Below, in pieces: positions 53,491-62,416 of a stretch of 64,000 nucleotides of DNA. Numbering within the stretch: the first letter of the stretch is position 1; each line of letters opens with the position of its first letter. This DNA is from Mycolicibacterium nivoides (GTDB lineage: Bacteria; Actinomycetota; Actinomycetes; Mycobacteriales; Mycobacteriaceae), in contig NZ_CP034072.1 in assembly GCF_003855255.1 (NCBI RefSeq), forward strand, positions 3,944,245 through 4,008,244, written 5' to 3'. The position numbers and the translations under genes are program-made. The notes below the pieces were generated by a model, which had not been told where the DNA came from, searched no databases, and saw only the letters and a list, made by a program, of their open reading frames with translations.

Positions 53491-55427
53491 TGGGCGGAGA
53501 CAAGTGACGCGTACCAGTCCAGCAGATCCGGATTGTCCACGGCGCTGCGCTCGACCACCTTGGCCGCGTCAGCGCCCTGGAACAGCTTCTTGATCGGGAC
53601 CTCGAGCTTCTTACCCGTGCGGGTGTGTGGGATGCCCGGGGCAACAAGGATGTCGTCGGGCACGTGCCGTGGCGACACCTCGGTGCGGATGGTCTGAATG
53701 ATCTTGTCCCGCACTGTGTCCGTGAGCTCGACACCCTCGGCGAGCACCACGAACAACGGCATCCAGTACCCGCCGTCGGGCTGCTCGGCCCCGATCACCA
53801 GCGCCTCGGCGATCTCGGGCAACCGCTCGACCGACTGATAGATGTCGGCGCTGCCCATACGGATGCCGTTGCGGTTCAGGGTGGAGTCCGAGCGCCCGTG
53901 CACGACGACGCTGTCGTGATCGGTGATGGTGATCCAGTCGCCGTGCCGCCACACGCCGGGGAACATCTCGAAATAGGCATCGCGGTACCGGGATCCGTCG
54001 GCATCGTTCCAGAACGCGATCGGCATCGAGGGCAGTGGTTTGGTGATCACGAGCTCGCCGACCTCGCCGCGCACCGGATTGCCGGATTCGTCCCAGGCAT
54101 CCACTGCCGCACCGAGGTAGCGCGCCGACAGCTCACCCGGCCACACCGGCACGGTCGGCACACCGCCGATGAAGGCCGACACCACGTCGGTTCCGCCGCT
54201 GATCGATGCGACCTGTACGCGCTCACCGACGTTGTCGCGCAGCCACAGTGCCGACGAGGGCGGCAGTGACGATCCGGTGATGCCCACGGTTCTCAACGCC
54301 GACAGATCATGCTCTTCGCGGGGTACCGCACCGGCCTTCGCACAGGCCAGCACATAACCGGGACTGGTGCCCAGAATCGTCGCACGGACGGTGGCCGCGA
54401 TGTGCCACAGTGCGTCGGCCGCCGGATAGGTGGGGCTGCCCTCGTAACAGACGATGGTGGCCCCGACCAGCAGGCCGGCCACCTGGAAATTCCACATCAT
54501 CCAGCTCGGGCTGGTGTACCAGAAGAAGGTGTCGTCACGACCGATGTCGGACTGCAGCGACACCGCTTTGAGGTGTTCGAGCAGCACGCCGCCGTGGCCG
54601 TGCATGATGCCTTTGGGCAGCCCGGTGGTGCCCGACGAATACAGAACCCAAAGCGGATGATCGAAATCGACCGGCGTCGTAGCCAACTCGCTCTTACCGG
54701 CGGTCGCCGACTCCCAGTCCAGCCAGTCGTCACGGGCCGCACCCAGTCGTGACACCAGCACCGAGGCCTTCAACGTGGGCAGACCCTCGCGGACTGCGGC
54801 GATATCGGCGCTCTTGTCGTGGGACTTGCCCCCGAACTGGTAGCCGTCGGCGGTCACCAACACCGTCGGCTCCAACTGACCGAGCCGGTCGAGAGCCGCC
54901 TTGGCGGTGTAGTCCTGTCCGCAGGCGCTCCAGATCGCGCCGATGCTCGCAGTAGCCAGGAAGGCGATGATCGCCTCGGCGATGTTGGGCAGGTAGCCGA
55001 CCACCCGGTCACCCGGCTCCACGCCGAGCGATCGCAAGGTGTACGCGAATGACGCGGTACGGCGCAACAATTCGGCCCAGGACAGCTCGGTGACGGCGCC
55101 GCCCTCGGCGACGGTGAGAATGGCCGGTCGATCGGTCCGGGCCTGGCGGGCCACCTGGTCGACGTAGTTGAGCCGGGAACCGGGGAACCAGCGCACGCCC
55201 GGCATCGCGTCGCCGACGAGCACCTGCTCTGGCCGCTCACCCAGGTCGAAGTAATCCCACAGCGCGCCCCAGAATGCGGCCGGATCATCGACGGACCATT
55301 GCCACAGGCTCTGATAGTCAGGCGCGCTGATACCGGTGCGGGACTCCACGAACCGGGCGAAGTCGGTGACCTTCGCGGCCGCGACGCCTTCCGGGGTCGG
55401 TTCCCATTGAGCTTCTGTTGTGGTCAT
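53442..55427 (-). CDS. Acetoacetyl-CoA synthetase
   Basis: A 661-residue ANL enzyme. The long N-terminal region WDYFDLGERPEQVLVGDAMPGVRWFPGSRLNYVDQ is typical of acetoacetate-CoA ligases. The phosphate loop is VLYSSGTTGLPKGIMHG, the substrate region SISGGTDVVSAFIGG, the hinge VVVHGRSDSTLNRNGIRMGS and the C-terminal Lys is in HTRTGKKLEVPIKK. I chose the ATG at 55427, which overlaps the preceding SDR stop (ATGA). It activates acetoacetate for use as acetyl-CoA. Confidence 0.92.
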   Translation of the reverse strand: MTTTEAQWEPTPEGVAAAKVTDFARFVESRTGISAPDYQSLWQWSVDDPAAFWGALWDYFDLGERPEQVLVGDAMPGVRWFPGSRLNYVDQVARQARTDRPAILTVAEGGAVTELSWAELLRRTASFAYTLRSLGVEPGDRVVGYLPNIAEAIIAFLATASIGAIWSACGQDYTAKAALDRLGQLEPTVLVTADGYQFGGKSHDKSADIAAVREGLPTLKASVLVSRLGAARDDWLDWESATAGKSELATTPVDFDHPLWVLYSSGTTGLPKGIMHGHGGVLLEHLKAVSLQSDIGRDDTFFWYTSPSWMMWNFQVAGLLVGATIVCYEGSPTYPAADALWHIAATVRATILGTSPGYVLACAKAGAVPREEHDLSALRTVGITGSSLPPSSALWLRDNVGERVQVASISGGTDVVSAFIGGVPTVPVWPGELSARYLGAAVDAWDESGNPVRGEVGELVITKPLPSMPIAFWNDADGSRYRDAYFEMFPGVWRHGDWITITDHDSVVVHGRSDSTLNRNGIRMGSADIYQSVERLPEIAEALVIGAEQPDGGYWMPLFVVLAEGVELTDTVRDKIIQTIRTEVSPRHVPDDILVAPGIPHTRTGKKLEVPIKKLFQGADAAKVVERSAVDNPDLLDWYASLVSAQTTGFAVKSVISRQKP

Positions 55428-56170
55428 CGTGCGCTCCACCCACCATCCATCGTGTACGACGCCCCGGTCACCATCCGGGCGTTCGGCGACGCCAGCCAAC
55501 CTACCAACGCGCCCACCTCTTCCGGCTCGACCAATTGCTTGACCGCGCTTTCCTTCAGCAGCACCTCGGCCAGCACGTCCTGCTCTGGAATGCCGTGGAT
55601 GCGAGCCTGATCGGCGATCTGTTCGGTGACCAACGGGGTCCGCACATAGCCGGGGTTGACGCAGTTACTGGTCACCCCGTGCGGGCCGCCCTCGAGCGCG
55701 GTCACCTTCGACAACCCCTCCAGTGCATGCTTGGCCGTGACGTAGCCGGACTTGAACTCCGAGGCGCGCAGGCCGTGCACCGAGGAGATGTTGACGATGC
55801 GACCGAACCCCTGGGCATACATGTGCGGCAGCGCGGCGCGGATCAACAGGAACGGCACCTCGACCATCAAAGCCAGCAGCATCCGGAACCGCTCGGGCGG
55901 GAATTCCTGGATCGGGTGGATGCTCTGCACCCCGGCGTTGTTCACCAGGATGTCGCAGTCCAGCTGCAGCGTCTCCAGCGCCGAGACGTCGAGAAGGTCC
56001 ACTGCCCAGGGCTTTCCGCCGATCTCCTCGGCCACGGAAGCCGCGGCAGGTCCGTTGATGTCGGCCACCGTGACCACCGCACCGAGGGACGCCAGCTCGC
56101 GGGCACATGCCGCGCCGATCCCGCTGGCAGCCCCGGTGACCAGTGCCGTGCGGCCGGCCAGATCGCTCAT
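55424..56170 (-). CDS. 3-hydroxybutyrate dehydrogenase-like SDR
   Basis: A 248-residue SDR from ATG 56170, overlapping the transporter stop. The cofactor motif is TGAASGIGAACARE, with NNAGVQSIHPIQEFP. The catalytic Ser-Tyr-Lys lies in ISSVHGLRASEFKSGYVTAKHA, and the C-terminal LVEPEEVGALVGWLAS is seen in D-3-hydroxybutyrate dehydrogenases. With the downstream acetoacetyl-CoA synthetase it would convert 3-hydroxybutyrate to acetoacetyl-CoA. Confidence 0.88.
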   Translation of the reverse strand: MSDLAGRTALVTGAASGIGAACARELASLGAVVTVADINGPAAASVAEEIGGKPWAVDLLDVSALETLQLDCDILVNNAGVQSIHPIQEFPPERFRMLLALMVEVPFLLIRAALPHMYAQGFGRIVNISSVHGLRASEFKSGYVTAKHALEGLSKVTALEGGPHGVTSNCVNPGYVRTPLVTEQIADQARIHGIPEQDVLAEVLLKESAVKQLVEPEEVGALVGWLASPNARMVTGASYTMDGGWSAR

Positions 56171-57495
56171 GCCGCGGCCCGCTGCAGATCGGCGGCATCG
56201 ATGTCGGCCAGGTCCACACCCTTGGTCTCGCGGGTGAACGCCAGCGCGATCAGCGTCACGAGAGCGGCCAGCGCGAGGTACACCGCGATCGGCACGGAGG
56301 AGCCGTAGGTCTTCAACAACCAGACCGCGATAATCGGCGCCAGCGACCCGGCGGCGATCGAGGTGACCTGATAGCCAAGGGAGACACCGGAATAGCGCAT
56401 CCGGGTGGGGAACATCTCGGACATCAGCGCGGGCTGCGGCGCGTACATCAGGGCATGGATCACCAGGCCAAGCGTGATGGCCCCGATCACCGGCAGATAC
56501 TGACCGCTGTCCATCATCGGATAGGCGAAGAAGCCCCAGCAGGCTGCTCCGACAGCACCGAAGAAGTACACCGGACGACGTCCGTAACGGTCCGAAAGCG
56601 CCCCTACCGTCGGGATGGCCACGAGGTGCACCGTGTGGGCGATGAGCAGCCACCACAGGATGTCGCTGGTGTCGGAGTGCACGTGCTCCTTGAGATAGGT
56701 GATCGAGAACGTGACCACCAGGTAGTACATGATGTTCTCGCCGAAACGCAGGCCCATCGCGGTGAACACCCCGCGCGGATAGCGCTTGAGCACCTCGATC
56801 GCACTGAACGAGCTGGCCTTGATCTGTTCGGCTTCCTGTTGGGCCGCAACGAAGATCGGAGCGTCGGTCACCTTGGTGCGGATGTAGTAGCCGATCAGCA
56901 CCACCACAGCCGACAGCCAGAACGCCACGCGCCAACCCCAGGACAGGAACGCGTCGGCACTGAGCAGTCCGTTCAGCAGCAGCAACACCACGGTCGCCAG
57001 CATGTTGCCTACCGGCACGCCGGCCTGCGGCCAACTGGCCCAGAAACCGCGCGAACGGTTCGGGCTGTGCTCGGCCACGAGCAGCACGGCACCACCCCAC
57101 TCGCCGCCGACCGCGAAGCCCTGCAGGAACCGCAGGACCACCAGCAAGATCGGTGCCAGGTAGCCGATCTGCGCGTAGGTCGGCAGGCAGCCCATCAGGA
57201 ACGTGGCCAAGCCGACGAGTACCAGGCTGAACTGCAGCAGTTTCTTGCGGCCGAACTTGTCGCCGTAGTGACCGAACACGATGCCGCCCAGGGGGCGGGC
57301 CAGGAAGCCGATGGCGTAGGTACCGAAGGCCGCCATGATGGTGTCCAGGTCATTGCCGCCCTGCGGGAAGAACAACTTGTTGAACACCAGCGTGGCGGCG
57401 GTTCCGTACAGGAAGAACTCGTACCACTCGACCACCGTGCCCGCCATCGATGCGGCGACGACACGGCGCAGACCGGTCATATTGGGCGCGCTCAT
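56167..57495 (-). CDS. MHS-type MFS transporter for a small organic acid
   Basis: A 442-residue, 12-helix MFS protein. The MHS signature is GTVVEWYEFFLYGTAA near residue 20, with LARPLGGIVFGHYGDKFGRKK in loop 2-3, FLQGFAVGGEWGGAVLLVAE and LSDRYGRRPVYFF. These are proton symporters for metabolites. Gene order before 3-hydroxybutyrate dehydrogenase and acetoacetyl-CoA synthetase suggests ketone-body uptake. AGGAGAG lies 7 bases before the ATG. Confidence 0.9.
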   Translation of the reverse strand: MSAPNMTGLRRVVAASMAGTVVEWYEFFLYGTAATLVFNKLFFPQGGNDLDTIMAAFGTYAIGFLARPLGGIVFGHYGDKFGRKKLLQFSLVLVGLATFLMGCLPTYAQIGYLAPILLVVLRFLQGFAVGGEWGGAVLLVAEHSPNRSRGFWASWPQAGVPVGNMLATVVLLLLNGLLSADAFLSWGWRVAFWLSAVVVLIGYYIRTKVTDAPIFVAAQQEAEQIKASSFSAIEVLKRYPRGVFTAMGLRFGENIMYYLVVTFSITYLKEHVHSDTSDILWWLLIAHTVHLVAIPTVGALSDRYGRRPVYFFGAVGAACWGFFAYPMMDSGQYLPVIGAITLGLVIHALMYAPQPALMSEMFPTRMRYSGVSLGYQVTSIAAGSLAPIIAVWLLKTYGSSVPIAVYLALAALVTLIALAFTRETKGVDLADIDAADLQRAAA

Positions 57496-57596
57496 CCGCG
57501 GCTCTCCTCATTGCTCATTACTGTGATGCCCCTTACAGCTTTCGTGAGTATTCATGCACGCCGAACTCGCCGCAATGGGTAAAACCGCACGAGCAG

Positions 57597-57612
57597 TCTG
57601 CAAAAATGCAGA
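57597..57612. promoter_or_regulatory. Palindrome at the start of the divergent LysR gene
   Basis: TCTGCA-AAAA-TGCAGA is a perfect inverted repeat directly before the internal ATG at 57614. It would be an operator if that ATG is the true start, or coding if the start is the upstream ATG at 57554. It does not follow the T-N11-A rule. Confidence 0.45.
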
Positions 57613-57613
57613 A

Positions 57614-58525
57614 ATGGACGGTCCGCAACGCTCCGGGCGCCCCAGCGCGGACGATCTGCTCGTGCTGCTCGCGGTCGGCCGGTCCGGCCGCTACACCGCC
57701 GCGGCCGATGAGCTGGGCATCAACCACACCACGATCTCGCGGCGTATCGCCGCGTTGGAGCAGGCCATCGGGGGCCGGGTACTGACCCGGGCCGGCGGCG
57801 GCTGGGAACTCACCGACCTCGGCCGCGAGGCGCTGGCCGCCGCCGAGGCCGTCGAGTCCGCGGTATCCACCCTGAGTACCACCGGCGCCCGGCAACTCGA
57901 GGGCGTGGTCCGGGTCTCGGCGACGGACGGCTTCAGCGCCTACATCGCCGCCCCCGCGGCGGCCCAGGTGCAACGCCGTCACCCTCGCCTGACCGTCGAG
58001 ATCGTGACCGCCACCCGCCGCGCTTCTCAACAGCGGTCGAGCCTGGACCTCGAGATCGTGGTGGGAGCGCCCCAGGTACGACGAGCCGAGGCGATCCGCC
58101 TCGGTGACTACTGCCTTGGCCTGTACGGCGCGCGCTCCTATCTCGCCGAACACGGCACCCCGTCCGGCATCGCGGACCTGGCCCGATTTCCGTTGGTCTA
58201 CTTCATCGATTCGATGTTGCAGGTCGATGACCTCGACATGGCCACCAGCTTTGCGCCGGCCATGCGCGAATCCGTGACGTCCACCAACGTTTTCGTTCAC
58301 GTCGAGGCCACCCGCGCCGCTGCGGGGCTGGGGCTGCTTCCGTGTTTCATGGCCGACCGGCACGAGGATCTGGTTCGGGTGCTGCCCACAGAACTGACGG
58401 TTCGGTTGAGCTACTGGCTGGTGGCCCGGGCCGAGACGCTGCGCCGCCCGGTGGTGGCCGCCGTGGTCAAGGCGATCCAGGATCGGATGGCCGACCAACA
58501 CGATGTGCTGCTCGGCATTCGCTGA
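57614..58525 (+). CDS. LysR-family regulator of the ketone-body operon
   Basis: A 303-residue LysR protein. The start at 57614 (MDGPQRSGRPSADDLLVLLAV) leaves a normal short arm before the HTH RYTAAADELGINHTTISRRIAALEQ; an ATG 60 bases upstream adds 20 residues. The effector domain begins EGVVRVSATDGFSAYIAAPAAAQ. Divergent position to the transporter-dehydrogenase-synthetase operon suggests it is the local regulator; the inducer may be 3-hydroxybutyrate or acetoacetate. Confidence 0.87.
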   Translation: MDGPQRSGRPSADDLLVLLAVGRSGRYTAAADELGINHTTISRRIAALEQAIGGRVLTRAGGGWELTDLGREALAAAEAVESAVSTLSTTGARQLEGVVRVSATDGFSAYIAAPAAAQVQRRHPRLTVEIVTATRRASQQRSSLDLEIVVGAPQVRRAEAIRLGDYCLGLYGARSYLAEHGTPSGIADLARFPLVYFIDSMLQVDDLDMATSFAPAMRESVTSTNVFVHVEATRAAAGLGLLPCFMADRHEDLVRVLPTELTVRLSYWLVARAETLRRPVVAAVVKAIQDRMADQHDVLLGIR

Positions 58526-58578
58526 ACCGATGAGAAGAATGCTTGCGGTCCGGCCCCGATATTGCTGCAGTGAGCGGT

Positions 58579-59349
58579 ATGCCATTCATCGAGCACGAAC
58601 GCGGCCGCGCCTACTACCGGCACTGGGCCGCAGCGGAACCCCGCGCAGCCGTCGTCTTCCTGCACGGGTTCGGTGAACACACCGGGGTCTACCACCGGTA
58701 TGGTTTCGCGCTCAATGCCGCGGGCATCGACCTGTGGGCGGTCGATCAGTTCGGGCACGGACTGACTCCGGGCACCCGGGGCGACTTCGGCAGCATCGAG
58801 GACAGTTGGGCACTGGCGGAGGCACTGACCACCCTCGCCGAGCAAGAGAGCGCCGGCATACCGCTGGTGGCACAAGGACATTCGTTCGGCTCGGTGGTGA
58901 CCCTGTTCCGGCTGCTCGGTGCACCCGACCGGTATCGGGCCGGCATCATCTCCGGCGCTCCGTTGGTGCCGATCCCCGAGATGCTCGATGCGGACACCGA
59001 ATTGGACCTGGACCCCACCTGGCTCTCGTCCGACCCGTTCTACCTCGACGCCCTGGAGAACGATCCACTGGCCTTCGTCGACGCCGATGGAGCCGCGCTC
59101 ACCCGCGAGCTGGACCGGGCCTGGGACCGGTTCGGTGCCGAACTGCCCAAGCTGACCGTGCCGACCCTGGCCCTGCACGGTTCTGCCGACGTCATCGCCC
59201 CGATCGGTGCGGTGAAGGCCTACTCCGAACAGATAGAAGCATTGCAGTTCAAGGAATTTCCGGGTGGGCGCCACGACATCCTCAACGAGTCCGCGCACCG
59301 CGAGGTCGCCGTGGACATCGTGGAGTTCATCGGCGCTCACATCGGCTAG
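58579..59349 (+). CDS. Alpha/beta hydrolase, monoacylglycerol-lipase-like
   Basis: A 256-residue hydrolase. Oxyanion segment VVFLHGFGEHTGVYHR, then WAVDQFGHGLTPGTRG, nucleophile GHSFGSVVTL, acid LHGSADVIAPIGAV and His GGRHDILNESAHREVAVDI. These match serine aquaporin-lipase/monoglyceride-lipase-type enzymes. A GTG at 58570 is a possible earlier start. It ends overlapping the TetR gene by 4 bases tail-to-tail. It may release a fatty acid or alcohol feeding the neighbouring oxidoreductase operon, but this is inference. Confidence 0.85.
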   Translation: MPFIEHERGRAYYRHWAAAEPRAAVVFLHGFGEHTGVYHRYGFALNAAGIDLWAVDQFGHGLTPGTRGDFGSIEDSWALAEALTTLAEQESAGIPLVAQGHSFGSVVTLFRLLGAPDRYRAGIISGAPLVPIPEMLDADTELDLDPTWLSSDPFYLDALENDPLAFVDADGAALTRELDRAWDRFGAELPKLTVPTLALHGSADVIAPIGAVKAYSEQIEALQFKEFPGGRHDILNESAHREVAVDIVEFIGAHIG

Positions 59350-59906
59350 CGCGCAGCCTCATACCCCGCCGTGAGCCAGTAGATGGTCCGATCGAGGCTG
59401 GGCAGGATCTCGGTGATGGCGATCTCGCCCGCGGTGAAGCGGCCGACCAGACCGAACACCAGGCTGGTCACGATGGTGTCGAGATCGTGGACGAATGCCT
59501 CGTCCACCCCGGTCAGGATGGACCGACCCGTGGGTACGACGATATCGAGGCCCCGGCGCACCAGGCGGTCCCCGCCCGGCGCCGCCCTGGCCCGCGAGTA
59601 GGCCCTGAGCATGTCGGGGTGCTTCTCCCACGGCTCGAAGATGGTGCGGAACATCCGCATCAGCGCCTCGTAGAGGGACTCCTCCGACTCACGCACCTGC
59701 CCGGCCACTCCCGAGTACCGGTTCTCGGCCATCCAGGAATCCAGCGCGGCCAGGATCAACTCGTCGCGCGTGGCGTAACGCTTGTAGATCGTGGCCAGTG
59801 AGGTCTTGGCCCGGCGTGCCACCTCACGCAGTTGCACCCCTTCATAGCCCTCGGTCTCAAGGAGGTCCACGACGATGTCGAGGACCCGATCACGTTCAGC
59901 TGCCAC
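59346..59906 (-). CDS. TetR-family regulator of the SDR-SDR-CMD-ALDH operon
   Basis: A 186-residue TetR regulator with a GTG start. The HTH is LLETEGYEGVQLREVARRAKTSLATIYKRYATRDELI. The C-terminal domain includes RAAPGGDRLVRRGLDIV and VFGLVGRFTAGEIAITEILPSLDR. It is divergent from a four-gene operon, and the spacer contains two GTAAC-N3-GTTAC operators 22 bases apart. It most likely represses itself and the operon. The ligand is unknown, possibly a CoA ester or an alcohol. Confidence 0.9.
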   Translation of the reverse strand: MAAERDRVLDIVVDLLETEGYEGVQLREVARRAKTSLATIYKRYATRDELILAALDSWMAENRYSGVAGQVRESEESLYEALMRMFRTIFEPWEKHPDMLRAYSRARAAPGGDRLVRRGLDIVVPTGRSILTGVDEAFVHDLDTIVTSLVFGLVGRFTAGEIAITEILPSLDRTIYWLTAGYEAAR

Positions 59907-59932
59907 TTTGAGAACACCCTTGCCGCCGGAGA

Positions 59933-59967
59933 GTAACCACGTTACCGTACCGCTGTAACACGGTTAC
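59933..59967. promoter_or_regulatory. Tandem TetR operators (two GTAAC-N3-GTTAC palindromes)
   Basis: GTAAC-CAC-GTTAC at 59933-59945 and GTAAC-ACG-GTTAC at 59955-59967, with centres 22 bases apart (two helical turns). The second copy extends to CT...AG on its outer bases. They lie between the tetR start (59906) and the SDR start (59992). Confidence 0.8.
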
Positions 59968-59991
59968 AGCCATTCGGCGAAGCGAGGATCA

Positions 59992-60822
59992 ATGGGAAAT
60001 CTGGACGGAAAAGTCGCCTTCATCACCGGGGTAGCCCGAGGTCAGGGGCGCAGTCATGCGGTGACACTCGCCGGTGAAGGCGCTGCCGTCATCGGTGTGG
60101 ACATCTGCGCCGACATCCCATCGAACGGGTATCCGATGGCCAGCCGCGACGAGCTCGACGAGACGGTCGCCCTCGTCGAGGCAGCGGGCGGCAAGATGGT
60201 CGCCGCCGTCGCCGACGTCCGCGATTTCCATGCGCTCAAAGCCGCACTCGACGCGGGCGTCGAGCAGTTCGGGCGCCTGGACATCGTGCTCGCCAACGCG
60301 GGCATCGCCACGATGGCATTCCGCGAGCTGACCATCGAAGAAGACCTCGATATGTGGAACGACGTGATCGACGTCAACCTCGTCGGCTCGTTTCACACCG
60401 CCAAGGCCGCGATCCCCCACTTGATCGAGGGCGGGCGCGGTGGATCGATCGTCTTCACCAGTTCGACCGCCGGACTGCGCGGCTTCGGTGGGCTCCAGGG
60501 CGGAGGCCTGGGCTACGCGGCATCCAAGCACGGCATCGTCGGGCTGATGCGCACCCTGTCCAATGCCCTTGCCCCACACAGCATCAGGGTCAACTCGGTG
60601 CATCCCACCGCGGTCAACACCATGATGGCGGTCAACCCGGCGATGACGGCGTTCCTGGAGAACTACCCCGACGGCGGTCCACATCTGCAGAACCCGATGC
60701 CGGTGTCATTGCTGGAGCCGCAGGACATCAGCGCGACCATCAGCTACCTGGTGTCCGACGCTGCCCGCTACGTCACCGGAGTCACCCTCCCCGTCGACGC
60801 CGGCTTCACGAACAAACTCTGA
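59992..60822 (+). CDS. Mycofactocin-type short-chain dehydrogenase 1
   Basis: A 276-residue SDR. It has FITGVARGQGRSHAVTLAGEGA, then VGVDICADIPSNGYPMASRDELDETV. This DICxxxP-YPxAxxxxLxET insertion is typical of mycofactocin-associated SDRs that keep their NAD bound and pass electrons to mycofactocin. NANAG-type loop LANAGIAT and catalytic YAASK are visible. It probably oxidises an alcohol or hydroxyacid. The stop overlaps the next start by one base (TGATG). Confidence 0.9.
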   Translation: MGNLDGKVAFITGVARGQGRSHAVTLAGEGAAVIGVDICADIPSNGYPMASRDELDETVALVEAAGGKMVAAVADVRDFHALKAALDAGVEQFGRLDIVLANAGIATMAFRELTIEEDLDMWNDVIDVNLVGSFHTAKAAIPHLIEGGRGGSIVFTSSTAGLRGFGGLQGGGLGYAASKHGIVGLMRTLSNALAPHSIRVNSVHPTAVNTMMAVNPAMTAFLENYPDGGPHLQNPMPVSLLEPQDISATISYLVSDAARYVTGVTLPVDAGFTNKL

Positions 60823-61622
60823 TGGGGCGGGTCACCGGCAAGCGCGTGCTGATCACCGGCGCAGCACGTGGCATGGGCCGAAGCCATGCCGTACGCCTCG
60901 CCGAGGAAGGCGCCGACCTTATCCTCATCGACATCTGCGAATCGCTGCCGGAGGTGGAATATCCCCTGGCCACCCGCGACGATCTCGACGAAACCGCCAG
61001 CCTGGTCAGGGAACTCGGCCGTCAGGCGCTGACCTATGTGGTCGACGTGCGCGACGGTGCGGCATTGAGCGCCGTGGTCGCCGAGGGAGTGGCCGTGCTC
61101 GGCGGTCTGGAGGCCTCGGTTGCCAACGCCGGGGTGCTGACCGCGGGCACCTGGGACACCACCACCGCGGAGCAGTGGCGCACCGTCGTGGACGTGAACC
61201 TGATCGGCACCTGGAACACCTGCGCAGCCGCACTGCCGCATCTGGTGGAACGCGGCGGCAGCCTGATCAATGTCAGTTCGGTGGCGGGGCTCAAGGGTTC
61301 ACCGCTGCACACGCCCTACACGGCATCCAAACACGGTGTGGTCGGCCTCAGCCGTGCCCTGGCCAATGAGCTTGCCGCGGTGAACGTTCGGGTCAACACC
61401 GTGCATCCCACGGGAGTCGCCACCGGGTTGCGGCCGGACAGCCTGCACACCCTGCTCCACGAGACTCGTCAAGACCTGGGTCCGATCTTCCAGAATGCGC
61501 TGCCGATCCAGATGACCGAGGCGCTGGACATCAGCAATGCGGTGCTTTTCCTGATCTCCGACGAAGCCCGGCACGTCACCGGCCTGGAGTTCAAGATCGA
61601 CGCCGGGGTGACGATCCGATGA
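60822..61622 (+). CDS. Mycofactocin-type short-chain dehydrogenase 2
   Basis: A 266-residue SDR paralogous to the preceding gene. LITGAARGMGRSHAVRLAEEGA is followed by LIDICESLPEVEYPLATRDDLDET, the same insertion. Catalytic YTASK and the C-terminal EFKIDAGVTIR are present. The two SDRs share similar nucleotide-binding and insertion sequences, which suggests duplication or successive steps on one substrate. The stop overlaps the CMD gene start (ATGA). Confidence 0.9.
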   Translation: MGRVTGKRVLITGAARGMGRSHAVRLAEEGADLILIDICESLPEVEYPLATRDDLDETASLVRELGRQALTYVVDVRDGAALSAVVAEGVAVLGGLEASVANAGVLTAGTWDTTTAEQWRTVVDVNLIGTWNTCAAALPHLVERGGSLINVSSVAGLKGSPLHTPYTASKHGVVGLSRALANELAAVNVRVNTVHPTGVATGLRPDSLHTLLHETRQDLGPIFQNALPIQMTEALDISNAVLFLISDEARHVTGLEFKIDAGVTIR

Positions 61623-62416
61623 CCGCATCCGACACCCGGGCCGAGCGCGGCAGGCGCGAATTCGCCGAGGTGATGACGTTCACGGCCCCCGAGGACGATT
61701 CTCCTGCGACCGCCAACCTCATCGACTTCGTGTTCGCCGAGGTATGGCCGCGGGCCGCCTTGAGCCGCCGGGATCGGCGATTCGTCACGCTGCCGTGCGT
61801 CGCGGCGGCCGATGCCGACGGGCCGTTGCGCGACCACGTGTACGCCGCACTCAACAGCGGCGATGTCTCCATCGTCGAAATGAGGGAAACCGTCCTGCAT
61901 TTCGCGGTGTACGCCGGCTGGCCCAAGGCCTCTAGGTTCAACGGCGTGGTGGACGAGCAATGGGAGCGCATTCACCACGAACGCGGTCTCACGCCGCCGG
62001 CACCGAGTCCGCTCCTGCCGCTGACCACACCGAGTGATCCAGAGGACCGCTTGGCCTGCGGCGAGCAGTCCTTCCGGGACGTCAACTGCATGCCATACAC
62101 GCCGATTCGGGACAATCCCTTCTCAGGTGCCGGCATCCTCAACTTCGTCTTCGGGGAGATGTGGCTGCGCCCCGGACTCGGGATGAAGGAACGTCGACTG
62201 GTAACGGTGGCCTGTGTGGCGTTTCAGGACGCGCCCATTCCAATCGTCAGCCACGTCTACGCCGCGCTCAAGAGTCGCGACGTGTCTTTCAAGGAAATGG
62301 ACGAACTGGCATTGCATTTCGCGGCCTATTACGGATGGCCCAAGGCCTCGCACCTGAACCAGGTGATCGGAGAGCAGAAGCAGCGGGTGTTGCAGGAATG
62401 GGAAGCCGAAGCGTGA
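61619..62416 (+). CDS. Two-domain carboxymuconolactone decarboxylase-like protein
   Basis: A 265-residue protein consisting of two CMD-like repeats (about 35-120 and 165-255). Each half has a (D/E)RRxVT(L/V)xCVA strand, a HVYAALxSxDVS turn and an (E)xxLHFAxYxGWPKAS helix. Single-domain CMD proteins hydrolyse or decarboxylate ring-derived lactones or act as peroxidases. The typical peroxidase CxxC is not present, so a decarboxylase or isomerase-type role is more likely. It is flanked by coupled oxidoreductases. Confidence 0.87.
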   Translation: MTASDTRAERGRREFAEVMTFTAPEDDSPATANLIDFVFAEVWPRAALSRRDRRFVTLPCVAAADADGPLRDHVYAALNSGDVSIVEMRETVLHFAVYAGWPKASRFNGVVDEQWERIHHERGLTPPAPSPLLPLTTPSDPEDRLACGEQSFRDVNCMPYTPIRDNPFSGAGILNFVFGEMWLRPGLGMKERRLVTVACVAFQDAPIPIVSHVYAALKSRDVSFKEMDELALHFAAYYGWPKASHLNQVIGEQKQRVLQEWEAEA

